Shown here: positions 1 through 6,845 of the stretch, piece by piece
Position numbering within the stretch: position 1 is the stretch's first letter
Layout of the letters: each line of letters begins with the position of its first letter
From: Dehalococcoidia bacterium
GTDB taxonomy: Bacteria > Chloroflexota > Dehalococcoidia > Dehalococcoidales > RBG-16-60-22
Length of the DNA stretch: 40,701 bases
Reading direction: 5' to 3'
Assembly (NCBI GenBank): GCA_030615035.1
Contig: JAUXAC010000011.1
Coordinates: 1 to 40,701, forward strand
Notes under the pieces: generated by a model
Databases searched by the model: none
What the model was told of the DNA's origin: nothing
The model's input: only the letters and a program-made list of their open reading frames with translations
Translations under genes and position numbers: made by a program

Positions 1-1
1 C

Positions 2-247
2 GTTGAGGATCAGGAGTTTTTCCAATCCAAGGGTTATACTAATGAGCCCAAACGCTGCCCCGAATGCCGTCAGGCAAGGAAAGCACGGCAGTACGGAAAC
101 GGCGGCTACGGCTACAGAGCCCCACGCCAAATGTTCCCTGCAGTATGCGCCGATTGTGGCAAGGAAACTGAAGTACCGTTCGAGCCCAATCAAGGAAGAC
201 CAGTGTACTGTAGAGATTGCTACAGCAAAGTCAGACTGAGCAGATAA
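2..247 (+). CDS. zinc-ribbon protein, 5'-truncated by the window edge
   Basis: The frame is open from base 2 to a TAA at 245-247. It encodes a Cys-rich protein beginning VEDQEFFQSKGYTNEPKRC, followed by CPEC, then a second CADCG...VPFEP..GRPVYCRDCY module. The first part matches the 'probable zinc-ribbon' family (zf-trcl type, with its EFF..KG..NEPKRCPECR signature). The second is the CxxC...GRPVYCxxC ribbon often found behind it. Two zinc sites are therefore likely, with a Gly/Tyr/Arg linker between them. The start lies outside the window. Function is unknown; nucleic-acid binding is only a guess. A strong terminator follows 25 bp later, so this ends its transcription unit. Confidence 0.85.
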   Translation, partial: VEDQEFFQSKGYTNEPKRCPECRQARKARQYGNGGYGYRAPRQMFPAVCADCGKETEVPFEPNQGRPVYCRDCYSKVRLSR

Positions 248-270
248 GTTCGGTTTAGTCTGCAAGAAAT

Positions 271-305
271 ATATAGGCCGGGATATACCCGGCCTATATA
301 TTTTG
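271..305 (+). terminator. rho-independent terminator
   Basis: TATAGGCCGGG (272-282) pairs with CCCGGCCTATA (288-298) around a five-base loop, and TATTTT follows. It sits just behind the zinc-ribbon gene. Confidence 0.8.
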
Positions 306-493
306 CACTATGGATTTATCTTTTTATCATTCCTTTTTTACTTCATAGTTTCACACCTAGACTTCAGGCGTGATATGCGGCGGACCTTTTTAGAGGGATT
401 GAACAATCTGGCTTTTTGTTTAGCGGGAAGCAAATTGTAACTTGATAAGTGTTATAATTATTCGGGCAGGTCAAATGGAAAGGCAGGCGAGAA

Positions 494-778
494 ATGAAAG
501 ACACTGGAGAGCTTATTAAAGACCTTAAACACAAGGATAGCAGTGTTAGGCGACATGCAATAGAAATGCTTGGAATAATAGGAGATGAAAAGGCGGTAGA
601 TGCTCTTATTCTAGTTTTGAAAGATAAAAATAGGTTCGTTCGACAGGAAGCAATTGCAGCACTTGGAAAGATAGGAGGTGAGAGGGTAATGGAATCTCTT
701 ACTCAGGCTCTAGGGGAGGAAAAGGATGAATTTGTCCAAGACTCAATAAGAAAGGTCTTTGAAAAGTTGCGGAAATAG
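494..778 (+). CDS. small HEAT-repeat protein
   Basis: 94 residues forming about two and a half HEAT (PBS-lyase-like) repeats: [20 protein letters not shown], then [20 protein letters not shown], then a partial third near the C-terminus. The D-x-x-VR-x-x-A-x-x-x-L-G-x-I pattern recurs about every 31 residues. Such proteins are usually protein-interaction scaffolds; no catalytic residues are visible. The start has GGCAGGCGAG upstream, and a TATAAT box lies at 453-458 with no convincing -35. It stands alone between the terminator at 271-305 and a group of tiny ORFs. Specific role unknown. Confidence 0.8.
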   Translation: MKDTGELIKDLKHKDSSVRRHAIEMLGIIGDEKAVDALILVLKDKNRFVRQEAIAALGKIGGERVMESLTQALGEEKDEFVQDSIRKVFEKLRK

Positions 779-933
779 CTTTAATAGCGATGAACTCATT
801 GGGCGTGAAAATTGTAGTATTTTCGGTAAGTATATATAACGTAATTTGGTAATGCTAGTGGTCATTTACCGTAAAACAGCAAGATATCGCTTTTATATAT
901 TGTTAAAAACATCATCTCAAGACGGAGGAAATA

Positions 934-1017
934 ATGGGAGAGAAGGGCAGAAAAAATGTCAAGAAACCTAGGCAGAGTAAAGTGAAGAAGCAAGAGGAAG
1001 TGAAGGCAAAGAAGTAA
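934..1017 (+). CDS. 27-residue lysine-rich small protein
   Basis: ATG at 934 is preceded by GACGGAGGAAATA, a near-ideal ribosome binding site at good spacing. The product is about one-third Lys/Arg (starts MGEKGRKNVKKP) and ends EEVKAKK. It has no hydrophobic stretch, so it is soluble and probably disordered or nucleic-acid binding. The strong SD is the main support. No family is recognised. Confidence 0.55.
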   Translation: MGEKGRKNVKKPRQSKVKKQEEVKAKK

Positions 1018-1155
1018 ATCCTTACATTAATAAAGCAGTGACCTGCTCAAGAGGCAATTATACTGGTAATACTAGCTTAAACGGTGAACCAATGACTGGG
1101 GGCAGGTCAACAAAAATGACGAAAAGTGCAGAAAGGAGTATAGTAGCATATATAA

Positions 1156-1287
1156 ATGAACACGAAGAAGTTGTCAAAATCGATTCGAATATTTATTCGC
1201 AGGGAGAAGGCTCGGATTCGCCGGAATGTTTTTGATTTAAAAGAACAGGAAAAATTAATTAGTGGGTTATATCAACAATTTCATTAG
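1156..1287 (+). CDS. 43-residue basic small protein
   Basis: The ORF starts MNTKKLSKSIRIFIRREKAR and continues RRNVFDLKEQEKLISGLYQQFH. It looks like one basic helix followed by an amphipathic helix with a DLKEQEKLI core, which reads like a genuine small protein rather than a chance frame. Weak point: the nearest purine-rich stretch (AAAGGAG, 1131-1137) lies about 18 bases before the ATG, further than usual. It overlaps another 65-codon frame that looks less protein-like. Function unknown. Confidence 0.4.
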   Translation: MNTKKLSKSIRIFIRREKARIRRNVFDLKEQEKLISGLYQQFH

Positions 1288-1319
1288 GTGTAGATACGCT
1301 TGGTAAGGTAGTAGGAGTA

Positions 1320-1475
1320 TAACGATAGGAGTGAGGGTCCCAGTATCTTGGAGTAGTTGCTGAGGAAGCCTCAGGGGCCTACAAAGAGGTGCCACAAGTG
1401 GTAGGAGTTACCCACAATACCTGCATCTCCAGAATCGTTGCTGGAACAAAACCTATCACGGTAATTAAAGGATGA
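1320..1475 (+). pseudogene. rtcB: rtcB 3'-end fragment (RNA ligase remnant)
   Basis: Frame 1356-1475 translates as VAEEASGAYKEVPQVV, then GVTH..CISRIVAGTKPITVIKG and a stop. This matches the last ~40 residues of RtcB RNA ligases, which end in (D/A)EAPxAYKDVDxVV...H..G(I/L)xRxVAxLxPLxVxKG. Just upstream, in another frame, GVRVPVSW resembles the residues preceding that block, implying a frameshift near 1350. Nothing recognisable as the catalytic body of RtcB lies before it. It is therefore a decayed remnant, and the important active-site residues are gone. Confidence 0.6.
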
Positions 1476-1500
1476 AGCATTACTTTGGAGTGGCGAAACC

Positions 1501-1641
1501 ATGAAACTGTGCATAAAGAAAGTCTATTGCGATAGTTGTCAGAAGTTGGTCAAGTGCCGCGAGCAAGAAGCCGGTAGTGGGACACAAATCCTGTGTTCTA
1601 AATGTGGCCGACCCCTCTGGCTCTTAGACGGCGCTACCTGA
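1501..1641 (+). CDS. 46-residue zinc-ribbon protein
   Basis: Starts MKLCIKKVYCDSCQKLVKC and contains two CxxC knuckles (CDSC and CSKC) about 24 residues apart, the spacing of a single zinc ribbon. A GGAG lies 12 bases before the ATG. The C-terminus reads GRPLWLLDGAT. Stand-alone ribbons this small usually bind RNA or another protein. It follows the rtcB remnant directly. No specific family assigned. Confidence 0.55.
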   Translation: MKLCIKKVYCDSCQKLVKCREQEAGSGTQILCSKCGRPLWLLDGAT

Positions 1642-1932
1642 AAATACATTCTGAAGAGTGCCTCAGCAAAAGGTGCAACCTGAACCCGAACTAGCCTGAC
1701 AAGCGCGAAGAGAATTCACAAGAGTCTATTCATGTCTATACGTCATAAGTGTGAAAGTCTGACCTCGCCTTCGATACCCTTGATACTTCTAAATTAGGCA
1801 CGGGCTAGGGGGATATTTTCCCTGATTTTCGAGCCAACTTTGTCTAGGTTATTCGCCCTAGAGTGCCTAAGACATTTCTTGAAGCCTTTCACGGCGAGTG
1901 AACGCAGAGGGCGGATTTGCAGGAGGTATCGT

Positions 1933-2148
1933 ATGCCAAAGGGTACAATCAAACTAATTTCAGACCGAGGATTTGGCTTCATCCGAACGGCGGAAGGCAA
2001 AGACCTCTTCTTCCACCGCAAGGAGCTTGAAGGAGTGGACTATGATTCTCTTAGAGAAGGAAAAGAAGTAGAATTTGAAGTTGGGCGAGACCGCATTGGT
2101 CGTTCCCAGGCAGTCAGGGTGAGGCTTATACAACCTAAAGGCGAATAG
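1933..2148 (+). CDS. cold-shock-domain protein
   Basis: 71 residues. MPKGTIKLISDRGFGFIRTA carries the RNP1 motif (RGFGFI), and KDLFFHR gives RNP2, so this is a single OB-fold cold-shock domain binding single-stranded RNA or DNA. The start at 1933 is fixed by CAGGAGGTATCGT immediately upstream. The frame extends further upstream but without homology there. The first lysine is preceded by only two residues, normal for the family. It differs from classical CspA in its second half (VEFEVGRDRIGRSQAVRV). Confidence 0.88.
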   Translation: MPKGTIKLISDRGFGFIRTAEGKDLFFHRKELEGVDYDSLREGKEVEFEVGRDRIGRSQAVRVRLIQPKGE

Positions 2149-2181
2149 CATCAAGCCCAGCCAGCGGATTTGGAGAGGGCA

Positions 2182-2379
2182 ATGAGTGAAGAGCGTTGGA
2201 AACGAGAAGAGCAGGAAAGGGAAGCCGTGGGAAAGTTCTATGAAAAACACGCTGGCTGGCATCTGTTGCAAGTTAGCAAGTGTCCTGTTCCTGGCTGCGG
2301 CAAGCGTCTCTACTGCGAAGAGCACCAATATGCTTGTAGAAAATGGTGGGTTAACCTTAGCATAGGACTGAAACGATAA
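2182..2379 (+). CDS. small Cys/His protein, unknown
   Basis: 65 residues with a highly charged N-terminus (EERWKREEQEREAVGKFYEK) that is probably helical. A compact CPVPGC...CEEH block follows and could bind one metal ion. GGAGAGGG sits four bases ahead of the chosen ATG; a TTG four codons earlier overlaps that site and is less likely. It is spaced 33 bp after the cold-shock gene and probably co-transcribed. No family recognised. Confidence 0.5.
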   Translation: MSEERWKREEQEREAVGKFYEKHAGWHLLQVSKCPVPGCGKRLYCEEHQYACRKWWVNLSIGLKR

Positions 2380-2441
2380 GTTCCCCGGCGAGGGGATTTG
2401 GAGAGGATACTAAAGTGAACTATGGTAGGACGAATTAAGCA

Positions 2442-2672
2442 ATGACAGTAAAGGCTTATGTGCTAATCGAGACACAGGTCGGGAAAACAAAACAGGTTGT
2501 TGAGGCTATCGGCAGGCTGCAGGGGGTGGTATCGGTTAATGCTGTAACTGGCCCCTATGACGCTATTGCTATAATACAGGGAGAGACTCTGAATGAGATT
2601 GGAGACCTAATTGTGGCAAAGGTGCACCACGTTGCCGGTATTTCGAGAACCGTGATTTGCCTAGTGCTGTAA
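2442..2672 (+). CDS. Lrp/AsnC ligand-binding (RAM) domain protein
   Basis: 76 residues covering the C-terminal RAM domain of Lrp/AsnC regulators without the DNA-binding half. It has AYVLIETQVGK...V, then the GPYDAIAII core strand and loop, then V..ISRTVICLVL. Stand-alone RAM proteins are known in archaea and bacteria; they bind amino acids as dimers or octamers and may modulate full-length Lrp proteins. Effector unknown. It ends the small-gene cluster. The 203 bp that follow contain nothing recognised. Confidence 0.82.
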   Translation: MTVKAYVLIETQVGKTKQVVEAIGRLQGVVSVNAVTGPYDAIAIIQGETLNEIGDLIVAKVHHVAGISRTVICLVL

Positions 2673-2876
2673 TTGTCCTAAGAGGGACAGTCCTTGTTTA
2701 GGGAGCAGTGAAAAAGAAGGCTTCACCTTGCGTTCAGAGGGAATTCTTTACAATTTCGCTTCTCGTTACATCTATCTTCTGTCGAATTTATTAACTCAAT
2801 GTGGATGAGAAATCACGTGCTGCCCCCGAACTAAGACCGATGTGGACAGTAAGACATCGTCAGATTCTGGATGGAG

Positions 2877-3221
2877 TCATAGCTGTTCTGCCTTAACATA
2901 GATTGTCTCTGGTGCAGTTTCAAAGTACTTGAATAAGGCAGGACACAACCAGCCTTCTGCCGATTGATCCTCTACCCTATACCAATACCCATCATATTCT
3001 TCTTTCACCCGTGTAAGCTCTATTTGATAACCGGGAAAGGGGGCCGACGAGAAAAGTAACCTGAATCCACTGCGAGCGTTAGGTATGTCCTTGACAAGGT
3101 CATCGATCATTTCAGGAACACCTGCCACGAAAGGTTCCTTATTCAATCCCACAGATTCATCATCAAATACCCAAGTGCCTTGATACCAATATGGTGCAAT
3201 GACCATGAGAATATTGGCCAT
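2877..3221 (-). CDS. DUF6717-like protein
   Basis: About 114 residues starting MANILMVIAPYWYQGTWVF, with WLCPALFKYFE near the end. The motifs resemble a conserved family I recall as DUF6717, common in cyanobacteria and environmental bacteria; the family number is from memory. The protein is Trp/Tyr-rich with no signal peptide. The GTG five codons upstream is possible, but the conserved region begins at MANI. No clear SD is present. Function unknown. It is alone on the minus strand here. Confidence 0.7.
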   Translation of the reverse strand: MANILMVIAPYWYQGTWVFDDESVGLNKEPFVAGVPEMIDDLVKDIPNARSGFRLLFSSAPFPGYQIELTRVKEEYDGYWYRVEDQSAEGWLCPALFKYFETAPETIYVKAEQL

Positions 3222-3450
3222 TTTCAACTTAACCACAGAATATCAAACCACCGCGCTATGTCTTCTTATAAATCCTAATTCTAACGAGTGTACTTGTCAA
3301 AACACTCGGTACACATTCTGACGTTCAGTTGCCTAGCTGAACAAAAGTCATTTCTGTTCAGTTAAGGTAACAACAGCTTGGAATGTTACTTCATTACACA
3401 ATCTAGCGTTCTGTTACTTAGAGGATACAAAGGTTCCTTTTTATCTAGCT

Positions 3451-3479
3451 TTGACAAACTCTCAGGAGAGGGCTAAACT
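3451..3479 (+). promoter_or_regulatory. sigma-70-type promoter with dyad in the spacer (copy 1)
   Basis: TTGACA (3451-3456), exactly 17 bp, then TAAACT (3474-3479). The spacer holds CTCTCAGGAGAG (3459-3470), a 5-2-5 inverted repeat. It lies 31 bp before the GIY-YIG gene. The same arrangement recurs at 3833-3861. Just upstream, CTGAACA (3337-3343) and TGTTCAG (3355-3361) form another inverted repeat. Confidence 0.7.
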
Positions 3480-3509
3480 TAAGCTCTAGAATATGTTCAA
3501 CAATGTATT

Positions 3510-3836
3510 ATGCCTATAATAAATGCTTGGCACCGACTTAGCGACCCTGACGCTATAAGGCGTATCCCCCGAAAGGCGGGTGCATATGAATTCGCCAACA
3601 AATACAGGACTGTCATATACATAGGTCACGCCAAGGGTGGCAATCTCTACCGAAGAATAAAGGACCACACCCGCGAATACGCAAATGACTGCATTCGCAG
3701 AAATGCTGTATATTTCCGCTACATGGTTATGAGAGCCTATGCGACCGGAGAGAGAGCACTTTTTAGGGAATACAAAGCTAAACATAATAACAAAATCCCG
3801 CCTTGCAATACTCGTGACCCTTCACTCAGCCATTGA
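3510..3836 (+). CDS. GIY-YIG nuclease-domain protein
   Basis: 108 residues. The family signature is present as GAYEF near residue 24 and VIYIG near residue 35. RRIKDH supplies the conserved Arg, and GERALFREY could supply the metal-binding Glu about 85 residues in, so the core fold appears complete and possibly catalytic. There is no extra DNA-binding domain. The ATG has no obvious SD, and the leader from the predicted transcription start is only about 25 bases. The stop codon overlaps the next promoter's -35 box. Small GIY-YIG proteins can be mobile or repair-related; which applies cannot be told. Confidence 0.75.
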   Translation: MPIINAWHRLSDPDAIRRIPRKAGAYEFANKYRTVIYIGHAKGGNLYRRIKDHTREYANDCIRRNAVYFRYMVMRAYATGERALFREYKAKHNNKIPPCNTRDPSLSH

Positions 3837-3861
3837 CAACCTCTCAGGAGAGCATTAAACT
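3833..3861 (+). promoter_or_regulatory. sigma-70-type promoter with dyad in the spacer (copy 2)
   Basis: TTGACA (3833-3838), 17 bp, TAAACT (3856-3861), with the same CTCTCAGGAGAG dyad in the spacer as copy 1. The gene served is the small membrane protein at 3919. Confidence 0.7.
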
Positions 3862-3918
3862 CAAAGTCCCTTCTTAAAATCATTCCAATAATCAATCAGT
3901 TGAAGGAGGTCAAAAACA

Positions 3919-4119
3919 ATGCTTTTAATCGTGGGGCATATCTTGTTAATTGCAGGCATTTACTGCACTGCATGGGGCCTTAGACTGCCACCCGTGAGCA
4001 GTGTTAAAAAGGCAGCTCTACATGCTTTCGGGCCTACTTTTTGGGGACTGTTCATGATTGGAGCATCGGGTTGCATGCTTTACGGAGCAGCGTTTCAAGG
4101 GAAATACTGGTTCAGTTAA
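3919..4119 (+). CDS. small two-helix membrane protein
   Basis: 66 residues with two hydrophobic segments (about 1-21 and 37-59) joined by a short basic loop (RLPPVSSVKKAALHAF). GAAGGAGGTC stands well placed before the ATG, and a strong promoter lies 58 bp upstream. No family recognised. Its promoter matches that of the preceding nuclease gene, so the two probably answer to the same signal. Confidence 0.7.
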   Translation: MLLIVGHILLIAGIYCTAWGLRLPPVSSVKKAALHAFGPTFWGLFMIGASGCMLYGAAFQGKYWFS

Positions 4120-4200
4120 ATCATAGTGGACCATAGTGTGTTAATCTACACCACCAGAGACTCCCTTCTTATAATGCTTCCTTAATTACGCAATAGAGTA

Positions 4201-4229
4201 TTGACGCAATTGCGCAATTGCGCTATAGT
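4201..4229 (+). promoter_or_regulatory. parA promoter with embedded GCGCAATTGCGC operator
   Basis: TTGACG (4201-4206), 17 bp, TATAGT (4224-4229). The spacer consists of overlapping GCAATTGC palindromes, with the perfect 12-bp GCGCAATTGCGC at 4212-4223. A repressor here would block polymerase. The same palindrome recurs at the far end of the operon (5344-5355). Confidence 0.72.
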
Positions 4230-4250
4230 TATAAGCAAGAGGGATGAGTT

Positions 4251-5039
4251 ATGCCGGTCATCTGCATCGCCAACCAGAAGGGTGGAGTAGGTAAGACAAC
4301 CACCACCGCGACTCTAGCCGAAGGTTTAAGTGAACACGATAAACGGGTACTGCTTATCGATTGGGACCCGCAGGCTTGCCTTACCATCTCACTGGGGATT
4401 AACCCTGACAACCTCAAACGCACCGGCTATGATGTCCTGGCGAGCACGATGAGGAATAAGAAAAGCCCCTCAATCCAGGACGTTATTCTCCCCACCAGCA
4501 ACCCCAATATTGAACTTGTCCCGTCCAATATTGAGCTATCACAGGCACAGCTTGATCTGGTAGGGGCATCTACCCGGGAACTGATATTAAGAGAGATGCT
4601 CCGGCCGGTGCGCCATTCTTATGATTATATACTGGTGGATTGTCTGCCCAGCCTCGGGCTTTTAACTATCAATGCCTTATCCGCCGCCGACAAGACAATC
4701 ATACCTTTGCAGGCCGACTTTCTGGCGATGAAAGGGCTGGTGCGCTTGCTGGGTACGATTATCCGGGTCAAGGATAAGATTAACCCGGCTCTGGAGATTT
4801 CAGGAATATTGTTTACCATGACCAACTCCCGCACCTTGCACAGTAAAGAGGTTATGGAAGTTACCCGCAGAGCCTTTGGTGACCGGATAAGAATATTTGA
4901 TGCCATTATCCCCAGTAGTGTTCGCTTCAAGGAGGCTCCGGCAGCAGGGAAATCAATCCTGACCTATACTCCCAAATCTGACGGAGCCAGTGCCTACAGA
5001 TTATTCACGGAAGAGGTGATGAAAAATGAAAAGGGCTAG
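4251..5039 (+). CDS. parA: ParA/Soj-family ATPase
   Basis: 262 residues. The deviant Walker A (KGGVGKTTTT, residues 10-19) right at the N-terminus, LLIDWDPQ (Walker A') and YILVDCLPSLG (Walker B) identify a short ParA without an N-terminal DNA-binding domain. ParA ATPases position DNA or protein cargo in a nucleotide-dependent cycle on the nucleoid. The gene overlaps its downstream partner by 14 bp, as in two-gene partition operons. No canonical ParB or parS is visible, so chromosomal versus plasmid-derived cargo cannot be decided. The operator within its promoter suggests self-regulation. Confidence 0.9.
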   Translation: MPVICIANQKGGVGKTTTTATLAEGLSEHDKRVLLIDWDPQACLTISLGINPDNLKRTGYDVLASTMRNKKSPSIQDVILPTSNPNIELVPSNIELSQAQLDLVGASTRELILREMLRPVRHSYDYILVDCLPSLGLLTINALSAADKTIIPLQADFLAMKGLVRLLGTIIRVKDKINPALEISGILFTMTNSRTLHSKEVMEVTRRAFGDRIRIFDAIIPSSVRFKEAPAAGKSILTYTPKSDGASAYRLFTEEVMKNEKG

Positions 5040-5358
5040 TATAACTGAAGAGCTTGCTTATGGGACGGCATTGGAGCGGCTCACCGGTACGGAGAAACCG
5101 GCGACGCCAACTCCCAAGAGGGAACCGACCGAACCAGCCAGGAGTGCCATGATTAAGCTATCTGTTTTTCTAAACCGGGAAGAAGATGCTTACCTGGAAA
5201 ACCTGGCGTCAACGGCGAAGTTCAGCGGGGGAAAGAAGCTCAGTAAGACGAAGCTCATTGAGGCGATGGTTCGGGCTTTCCGTACCACCAGGCTGGATGT
5301 CCGCGGGGTGAAGACCGATGAGGAACTATTCAAGAGAGTAACTGCGCAATTGCGCTAA
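5026..5358 (+). CDS. small ParA partner, putative DNA-binding protein
   Basis: 110 residues. The N-terminus is charged and probably disordered, with a Pro/Thr-rich linker (TPTPKREPTEPARS). The C-terminal half, IKLSVFLNREEDAYLENLAS then KLSKTKLIEAMVRAF, looks like a ribbon-helix-helix or similar short DNA-binding fold: a strand, then two helices. GAGGTGAT precedes the ATG inside parA. Position and size fit a CopG/ParB-like centromere-binding protein working with ParA. The GCGCAATTGCGC palindromes at both ends of the operon are its candidate sites. Family assignment is inference. Confidence 0.7.
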   Translation: MKRASITEELAYGTALERLTGTEKPATPTPKREPTEPARSAMIKLSVFLNREEDAYLENLASTAKFSGGKKLSKTKLIEAMVRAFRTTRLDVRGVKTDEELFKRVTAQLR

Positions 5359-5373
5359 TGAGTAACTGCGCAA
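5338..5373. promoter_or_regulatory. 3' operator/centromere-like palindrome cluster
   Basis: GTAACTGCGCAA occurs at 5338-5349 and again at 5362-5373 (24-bp period). The first copy is completed to the perfect palindrome GCGCAATTGCGC (5344-5355), identical to the one in the parA promoter. It overlaps the end of the partner gene. Confidence 0.5.
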
Positions 5374-5375
5374 AA

Positions 5376-6761
5376 TCATTCGTTAGCTCTGGACTTCCCC
5401 CTCACCAGTCCCTTGCTTATCGCTTCCCGTAAGGTGCTGACCGGGATAAGCTCAATATCCTTCTGCCTGACCCCGCCACCGACTTTAGGCACCAGACACC
5501 GCTTGAAGCCCAGCCTGGCTGCCTCGGCTACCCTTCTGTCCAGCTGAGAAACGGCTCTCAATTCACCGCTCAACCCCACCTCCCCAACTACAACCAAATT
5601 AGGGTCAACCCCCGCATCACGGAAGCTGGAGGCAATGGATAAGGCAATGCCCAAATCAGTCGCCGGCTCACCAATCTTAAGCCCGCCGGTAACATTGACT
5701 ATTATGTCCTGATTACCGAGTCTTAAACCGACTCGCTTGGTAAGCACGGCTGCAATCAGAAGCAGCCGGTTAAAGTCAATGCCGTTGGCGGTGCGCCGTG
5801 GCAAGCCAAAGCTGGTGGGAGTGGTCAGGGCTTGAATCTCTACCAGCAGAGGTCGGCTGCCCTCAAGGGTAGGCACTACCGCCGAGCCCATAGCCTCACC
5901 CCACCGTTGTGACAAAAATGCCCGCGAGGGATTATCCACCTCAACCAGCCCCCGCTCCTTCATTTCAAAGACGCCGACTTCATTGGTGGAGCCGAAGCGA
6001 TTTTTCACGCAGCGCAGTAACCGATAGGCACTAAACGGCTCACCCTCAAGGTAGAGCACCACATCAACGATATGCTCCAGAACCCGGGGGCCGGCAATAG
6101 TGCCGTCCTTGGTTACATGCCCGGCAATGAAAGCGGGTACTCCGCTGAGCTTTGCCCAGCGCATAAGTTTCAGAGTGCACTCCCGCACCTGGGTTATGCT
6201 ACCCGGAGTGGCACCCAGCTCAGGGGTATAAACTGTTTGAATGGAGTCAATGACCACCAGACTCGGTGATAACTGCTCAATCTGGTTCAGGATAACCTCT
6301 AGGTCAGTTTCCGCCAGAAGGTAGAGTCCCTCACCCTTTACCCCCAGACGCTCTGACCTGAGCTTAATCTGGTGCAGCGTCTCTTCGCCGGAGATATAGA
6401 CCACCTTACCACCCTTATCCTGCGCTACTGCGGCGGAAGCTTGCAGCAAAAGGGTGGATTTACCAATACCGGGGTCGCCACTGATAAGCACCAAGGAACC
6501 AGATACCAGTCCGCCACCGAGCACCCGGTTAAACTCTACCAGCGGTAGGGGGAAGCGGTCCGCCGCCTGAAGGGTCACCTGAGATAGCTCCTCAGGTGGG
6601 CTGACCGGGGAAAGAGACCGAGATGATACAACCGGAGCAGTTACTACTGTTTCGACAAAGCTGTTCCACTGCTGGCAGTCAGGACAGCGGCCCAGCCATT
6701 TCAGGCTCTCCCTGCCACACTGCTGGCAGACGAAGATAGTTCTCTTTTCTGATTTGCCCAC
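5376..6761 (-). CDS. radA: DNA repair protein RadA
   Basis: 461 residues, full family length. The N-terminal C4 zinc finger is at C12, C15, C26 and C29. The RecA-like ATPase has Walker A GDPGIGKS (95-102) and VVIDSIQT as Walker B, and the RadA-specific KNRFG motif lies near residue 255. The C-terminal third is the Lon-protease-like domain (GGLKIGEPATDLGIALSIAS). RadA is a branch-migrating helicase-like ATPase in recombinational repair. The start codon is GTG with no strong SD. It is the last gene of a minus-strand series and converges on the parA operon with an 18-bp gap. Confidence 0.96.
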   Translation of the reverse strand: MGKSEKRTIFVCQQCGRESLKWLGRCPDCQQWNSFVETVVTAPVVSSRSLSPVSPPEELSQVTLQAADRFPLPLVEFNRVLGGGLVSGSLVLISGDPGIGKSTLLLQASAAVAQDKGGKVVYISGEETLHQIKLRSERLGVKGEGLYLLAETDLEVILNQIEQLSPSLVVIDSIQTVYTPELGATPGSITQVRECTLKLMRWAKLSGVPAFIAGHVTKDGTIAGPRVLEHIVDVVLYLEGEPFSAYRLLRCVKNRFGSTNEVGVFEMKERGLVEVDNPSRAFLSQRWGEAMGSAVVPTLEGSRPLLVEIQALTTPTSFGLPRRTANGIDFNRLLLIAAVLTKRVGLRLGNQDIIVNVTGGLKIGEPATDLGIALSIASSFRDAGVDPNLVVVGEVGLSGELRAVSQLDRRVAEAARLGFKRCLVPKVGGGVRQKDIELIPVSTLREAISKGLVRGKSRANE

Positions 6762-6845
6762 AGATTGACTTTAACTGATTTTAAGCAATAAGGCAAGGGT
6801 AATTTGAAAGGAGTGATTAGTAACCTGTCCCCTGCAGATTTCTAT

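Noticed and set aside
3..239. 78-codon frame at the left edge
   Set aside because: It is out of frame with the clear zinc-ribbon protein at 2-247, whose Cys pattern is convincing.
1038..1235. 65-codon frame starting GTG
   Set aside because: No SD, no protein-like features, and it overlaps the more plausible 43-residue frame at 1156.
3486..3785. 99-codon minus-strand frame
   Set aside because: Shadow of the GIY-YIG gene.
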